8,579 bases of DNA from an uncultured Bacillota bacterium (GTDB taxonomy: Bacteria; Bacillota; Clostridia; Christensenellales; UBA1242), in NCBI GenBank assembly GCA_937889705.1, contig CALBYO010000148.1:1-8579 (forward strand), written 5' to 3'. Below the pieces are notes generated by a model. It searched no databases. It was not told the DNA's origin and saw only the letters and a list, made by a program, of their open reading frames with translations. Shown here piece after piece: positions 5,432 to 8,579 of the stretch. Made by a program: the position numbers and the translations under genes. Each line of letters opens with the position of its first letter. The first letter of the stretch is position 1.

Positions 5432-5806
5432 ATGCCTACAATTAACCAATTGGTCAAACAAGGAAGAAAAACATTTGAAAAGAAAAGTAAATCACCACTT
5501 CTTAACGAATGTCCACAAAAAAGAGGCGTATGCTTATCAGTGAAAACAACTTCACCTAAAAAGCCTAACTCTGCTCTTCGTAAAATTGCCCGTGTTAGAT
5601 TGTCTAATGGATCAGAAGCAACTGTTTACATTCCAGGCATTGGTCACAACCTTCAAGAGCACTCTGTTGTTCTCGTTCGTGGTGGCAGGGTAAAAGACCT
5701 TCCAGGTGTTAGATATCACATTATTCGTGGTACTCTTGATACTGCTGGTGTTGCAAAACGCAATCAATCAAGGTCTAAATATGGCGCTAAACGCCCAAAG
5801 AAATAA
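5432..5806 (+). CDS. rpsL: 30S ribosomal protein S12
   Basis: This 124-residue protein matches S12 over its whole length: CPQKRGVC, PKKPNSALRK, GHNLQEHSVVLVRGGRVKDLPGVRYH and the basic end KYGAKRPKK. S12 sits at the decoding centre of the small subunit and influences accuracy. Lys43 and Lys88, the main positions where streptomycin-resistance substitutions occur, are both unchanged, and Asp89, the residue methylthiolated by RimO in some bacteria, is present. An excellent AAGGAGG (5419-5425) lies six bases before the ATG. It is the first gene of the str operon here and is preceded by a long structured leader; rpsG follows after 38 nt. Confidence 0.99.
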   Translation: MPTINQLVKQGRKTFEKKSKSPLLNECPQKRGVCLSVKTTSPKKPNSALRKIARVRLSNGSEATVYIPGIGHNLQEHSVVLVRGGRVKDLPGVRYHIIRGTLDTAGVAKRNQSRSKYGAKRPKK

Positions 5807-5844
5807 AAAACTAATTTAAAAATCTAATAAGGAGGATAAAACTT

Positions 5845-6318
5845 ATGCCAAGAAGAAATAGTGCTGTTAAAAGAGATGTTCTTCCAGATCCACTTTACAA
5901 TAATAAAGTTGTTACAAAACTTGTAAACCAAGTTATGTTAGATGGTAAAAAAGGTTTAGCACAAAGCATTGTTTATGGAGCATTCAACATTGTTCAAGAA
6001 AAATTAGGCGTAGAACCTATTGATGCTTTCACACAAGCACTTGAAAATGTAAAACCACTCTTAGAAACAAAAGGTAGAAGAGTTGGTGGTGCAACATACC
6101 AAGTTCCTATGGAAATTAGACCTGATCGTCGTCAAACACTTGCAATCAGATGGATGGTATTCTTCGCTAGAAAGAGAAACGGTGAAAGAACTATGGAAGA
6201 AAAACTTGCAGGCGAAATCATCGATGCTTACAACAATACAGGCGCATCTGTAAAGCGTAAAGAAGAAATGCACAGAATGGCAGAAGCAAATAAAGCATTT
6301 GCTCACTACCGTTGGTAA
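5845..6318 (+). CDS. rpsG: 30S ribosomal protein S7
   Basis: The 157-residue product has the normal length and sequence of bacterial S7: MPRRNSAVKRDVLPDP at the start, GGATYQVPMEIRPDRRQTLAIRWMV in the middle and EEMHRMAEANKAFAHYRW at the end. S7 starts assembly of the head of the 30S subunit by binding the 3' domain of 16S rRNA and lies near the exit site. In E. coli S7 is also the translational repressor of its own operon; whether that occurs here is unknown, although small hairpins are present between rpsG and fusA. The start has AGGAGG (5830-5835) nine bases upstream. No unusual residues are seen. Confidence 0.99.
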   Translation: MPRRNSAVKRDVLPDPLYNNKVVTKLVNQVMLDGKKGLAQSIVYGAFNIVQEKLGVEPIDAFTQALENVKPLLETKGRRVGGATYQVPMEIRPDRRQTLAIRWMVFFARKRNGERTMEEKLAGEIIDAYNNTGASVKRKEEMHRMAEANKAFAHYRW

Positions 6319-6408
6319 GATATTTTTAATAAAATTACCAAAATTAGAAATAATAATTTCTAAATTCAATTCGGGATTTATTCCCAGACTAAATTAAAGG
6401 AGAAAACA
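6319..6408 (+). promoter_or_regulatory. rpsG-fusA intercistronic region with small hairpins
   Basis: Three inverted repeats are visible: TTGGTAA (6312-6318) with TTACCAA (6335-6341), TTAGAAAT (6344-6351) with ATTTCTAA (6356-6363, loop AATA), and GGGA (6373-6376) with TCCC (6382-6385). None is followed by a T run, so none is a terminator. They could protect or process the transcript or bind S7, but A+T-rich DNA forms such repeats by chance. The fusA ribosome binding site AAAGGAG (6396-6402) ends this region. Confidence 0.4.
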
Positions 6409-8481
6409 ATGTCAGCAGATTTACATTTGACAAGAAACGTTGGTATCATGGCTCACATCGATGCTGGTAAAACAACCACAACAGAAAGAATTCTTTTCTA
6501 TACTGGTAAAAGCCACAAAATCGGCGAAGTTCATGATGGTCAAGCAACAATGGACTGGATGGCTCAGGAACAAGAAAGAGGCATCACAATCACTTCCGCT
6601 TGTACAACTTGCCAATGGAAAGGTCATAAAATCAATATTATTGACACACCAGGACACGTTGACTTCACAATCGAAGTTTTGCGTTCCTTGAAAGTTCTTG
6701 ATGGCGCTGTTCTTGTTTTGAGTGCAAGAGATAAAGTTCAACCTCAAACAGAAACAGTTTGGCGTCAAGCAACAGAATGTAAAGTTCCTGTTATTATCTA
6801 TGTTAATAAAATGGATAGGGACGATGCATATTTTGACAAATGTGTTGAGTCAGTTAGAACAAGACTTCACACAACACCACTCCCACTTCAAATGCCTATC
6901 GGTATGGCCGAAGATTTCAAAGGCGTTATTGACCTTTTGAAAATGAAAGCATATATACCAGAAGACGATATGGGTAAAATCATTGATGAAGTGGAAATCC
7001 CAGACGATTTAAAAGCAGAAGCGCAAAAGAGACATGACGCTTTAATCGAACAAATCGTTGAAACAGATGATGCCCTTTTGGAAAGATATTTTGAAGGACA
7101 AGAAATCTCAATGGACGAACTTAAAAAAGCAATTAGAACTGCAACTATCGCTAAGAAAGTTACACCTATGCTTTGCGGTTCATCATACAAAAACAAAGGC
7201 GTTCAAAACCTTCTTGACGCAATGGTTGAATATTTACCATCACCATTGGATATTGACGCTATTAAAGGTATCAACCCTGTTACAGAACAAGAAGAAACAA
7301 GAGAAGCAAGCGAATCAGCACCTTTTGCAGGTCTTGCATTCAAAATTGCAACAGACCCATTCGTTGGCGGCTTAACATTCTTCCGTGTTTATTCAGGCGT
7401 TTTGAAAGCAGGTTCTTATGTATATAACTCAATCACTGGTAAAACAGAAAGAGTTGGTCGTTTGATCCGTATGCACGCTAACAACCGTCAAGAAATCCAA
7501 GAAGTTGGCGCAGGCGATATCGCCGCTATCGTAGGTCTTAAAGATACAATCACAGGACACACACTCTGCGACGAAAAACACCCAATCCAACTTGAAAGCA
7601 TGGTCTTCCCAGACCCTGTTATCCAACTTGCTATCGAACCTAAAACAAAAGATATGCAAGAAAAAATGGCTCTTGCACTTGCAAAACTTTCTCGTGAAGA
7701 CCCTTCATTCAGAGTTTCAACAAACAATGAAACAGGTCAAACACTTATTGCAGGTATGGGAGAACTTCACCTTGAAATTATCGTTGATAGACTTCTTCGT
7801 GAATTTAAAGTTGAAGCAAATATCGGTGCTCCACAAGTTGCTTACAGAGAAACAATTAGAAAAGCTGTTAAAGCAGAAGGTAAATATATCCGTCAATCAG
7901 GTGGTAAAGGTCAATATGGTCACTGCTTGATCGAAATGGAACCTCTTGAAAGGGGCGCAGGATACGAATTCGTTGATAAAACAGTTGGCGGTTCAATTCC
8001 TAAGGAATATATCCAACCTATTAACAATGGTATTAAAGAAGCAAGAATGTCAGGTGTTCTCGCTGGTTATGAAACAGTAGACTTCCGTGTAACAGTTTAC
8101 GACGGTTCATTCCACGAAGTTGACTCATCAGAAATGGCCTTTAAGATTGCCGGCTCAATGGCATTTAAAGATGGTGCAACAAAAGCAGACCCAGTTCTTC
8201 TTGAACCTATCATGAAAGTCCAAGTTGAAGTCCCAGAAGACTATCTTGGAACAGTTATGGGCAACTTAACTTCTCGTCGTGGTATCCTTCTTGGAAACGA
8301 TTCAATTCCAGGCGTTCAAAGAATTAACGCAGAAGTACCTCTTGCTGAAATGTTTGGTTACGCAACAGACTTGCGTTCACAAACACAAGGCCGTGGCACA
8401 TTCACAATGGAATTTGAAAAATATTCCGAAGTTCCAAGAAATATCGCTGAAAAAGTTATGGGCGAAAGAAAAAAAGCATAA
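6409..8481 (+). CDS. fusA: Elongation factor G
   Basis: This 690-residue GTPase moves tRNAs and mRNA through the ribosome and, with RRF, helps recycle it. All GTP-binding motifs are present: P-loop AHIDAGKT (15-22), switch I ERGITI (56-61), DTPGH (79-83) and NKMD (133-136), with GSSYKNKG as the G5 region. Domain II (FKIATDPFVGGLTFFRVYSG), domain III (GMGELHLEIIVDRLL), domain IV (GGKGQYGHC, DSSEMAFK) and domain V (LLEPIMKVQVEVPEDY, EMFGYATDLRSQTQGRG) follow in order, so the protein is complete. A few sites differ from the usual EF-G: SARDKVQPQTE where most have a Gly-Gly pair before VQPQ/VEPQ, and NKMDRDDAYF. Placement after rpsL-rpsG supports housekeeping EF-G rather than a resistance paralogue. 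AAAGGAG lies six bases before the start, and tandem terminators follow. Confidence 0.98.
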   Translation: MSADLHLTRNVGIMAHIDAGKTTTTERILFYTGKSHKIGEVHDGQATMDWMAQEQERGITITSACTTCQWKGHKINIIDTPGHVDFTIEVLRSLKVLDGAVLVLSARDKVQPQTETVWRQATECKVPVIIYVNKMDRDDAYFDKCVESVRTRLHTTPLPLQMPIGMAEDFKGVIDLLKMKAYIPEDDMGKIIDEVEIPDDLKAEAQKRHDALIEQIVETDDALLERYFEGQEISMDELKKAIRTATIAKKVTPMLCGSSYKNKGVQNLLDAMVEYLPSPLDIDAIKGINPVTEQEETREASESAPFAGLAFKIATDPFVGGLTFFRVYSGVLKAGSYVYNSITGKTERVGRLIRMHANNRQEIQEVGAGDIAAIVGLKDTITGHTLCDEKHPIQLESMVFPDPVIQLAIEPKTKDMQEKMALALAKLSREDPSFRVSTNNETGQTLIAGMGELHLEIIVDRLLREFKVEANIGAPQVAYRETIRKAVKAEGKYIRQSGGKGQYGHCLIEMEPLERGAGYEFVDKTVGGSIPKEYIQPINNGIKEARMSGVLAGYETVDFRVTVYDGSFHEVDSSEMAFKIAGSMAFKDGATKADPVLLEPIMKVQVEVPEDYLGTVMGNLTSRRGILLGNDSIPGVQRINAEVPLAEMFGYATDLRSQTQGRGTFTMEFEKYSEVPRNIAEKVMGERKKA

Positions 8482-8520
8482 CAGAATTGCTCCGAACACA
8501 ATTTTGTTAAAATATATAAT

Positions 8521-8558
8521 AAAAAATCCACTTAACTTAACCGAAGTGGATTTTTTTT
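8521..8558 (+). terminator. Intrinsic terminator 1 after fusA
   Basis: AAAAAATCCACTT (8521-8533) pairs with AAGTGGATTTTTT (8544-8556) around a 10-nt loop, and the T run continues to 8558. The A and T flanks make it potentially active on both strands. It ends the rpsL-rpsG-fusA transcript 39 nt after the stop codon. Confidence 0.93.
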
Positions 8559-8559
8559 G

Positions 8560-8577
8560 GCAACCTTGTTGCTTTTT
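8560..8577 (+). terminator. Intrinsic terminator 2 after fusA
   Basis: GCAAC (8560-8564) pairs with GTTGC (8568-8572) around a CTT loop, followed by five T. The stem is short, but its position right after the first terminator suggests a back-up terminator. The window ends two bases later, so the T run context beyond is not visible. Confidence 0.65.
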
Positions 8578-8579
8578 AT

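Noticed and set aside
8492..8520. Promoter with TATAAT at 8515-8520 after fusA
   Set aside because: No acceptable -35 lies at the right distance and the terminators follow at once; it is probably chance in A+T-rich DNA.
1..8579. CRISPR arrays, tRNA or rRNA genes, insertion sequences, attachment sites, toxin-antitoxin or defence genes
   Set aside because: No regularly spaced direct repeats, cloverleaf sequences, transposase-like frames or terminal inverted repeats were seen.

Overview
The window looks like chromosomal DNA of a low-GC, spore-forming Firmicute, most likely a gut-type member of the Clostridia. The clues are A+T-rich coding sequence, strong AGGAGG ribosome binding sites, a spoIIA sporulation operon very close to the Bacillus/Clostridium type, and a BspA-like leucine-rich-repeat surface protein of the kind common in gut and mucosal bacteria. 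I assign no genus. All gene names rest on sequence features remembered from the families; no database search was run.

Layout from left to right. (1) 2-2008: the 3' part of a large BspA-type LRR protein whose start lies outside the window, followed by two tandem terminators. (2) 2150-3641: spoIIAA-spoIIAB-sigF, tightly packed. A perfect Spo0A box lies upstream, between the two terminators. Together these genes form the anti-anti-sigma/anti-sigma/sigma switch that starts forespore gene expression. (3) 3637-3670: a symmetrical bidirectional terminator shared with a convergent minus-strand gene (3666-4049) for a small bacterial PH-like domain protein. (4) 4050-4187: a short region with back-to-back promoters. 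(5) 4188-5180: a single-pass membrane-anchored protein of unknown function. (6) 5187-5431: a terminator whose hairpin carries the -35 box of a near-consensus sigma-A promoter, then a G+C-rich structured leader with its own terminator-like hairpin. (7) 5432-8481: the str operon core, rpsL-rpsG-fusA, closed by two tandem terminators. The rpoBC genes are not directly upstream and tuf is not directly downstream.

The coding content is mostly well known. The less ordinary material is regulatory. The rpsL leader (about 5229-5410) is the best candidate for something undescribed: it is G+C-rich, has competing pairings around an intrinsic terminator, and matches no RNA family I recognise. Also worth attention are the terminator/promoter overlap, the Spo0A box between terminators, the stop codons built into both arms of the bidirectional terminator, and the composition change inside the LRR gene.
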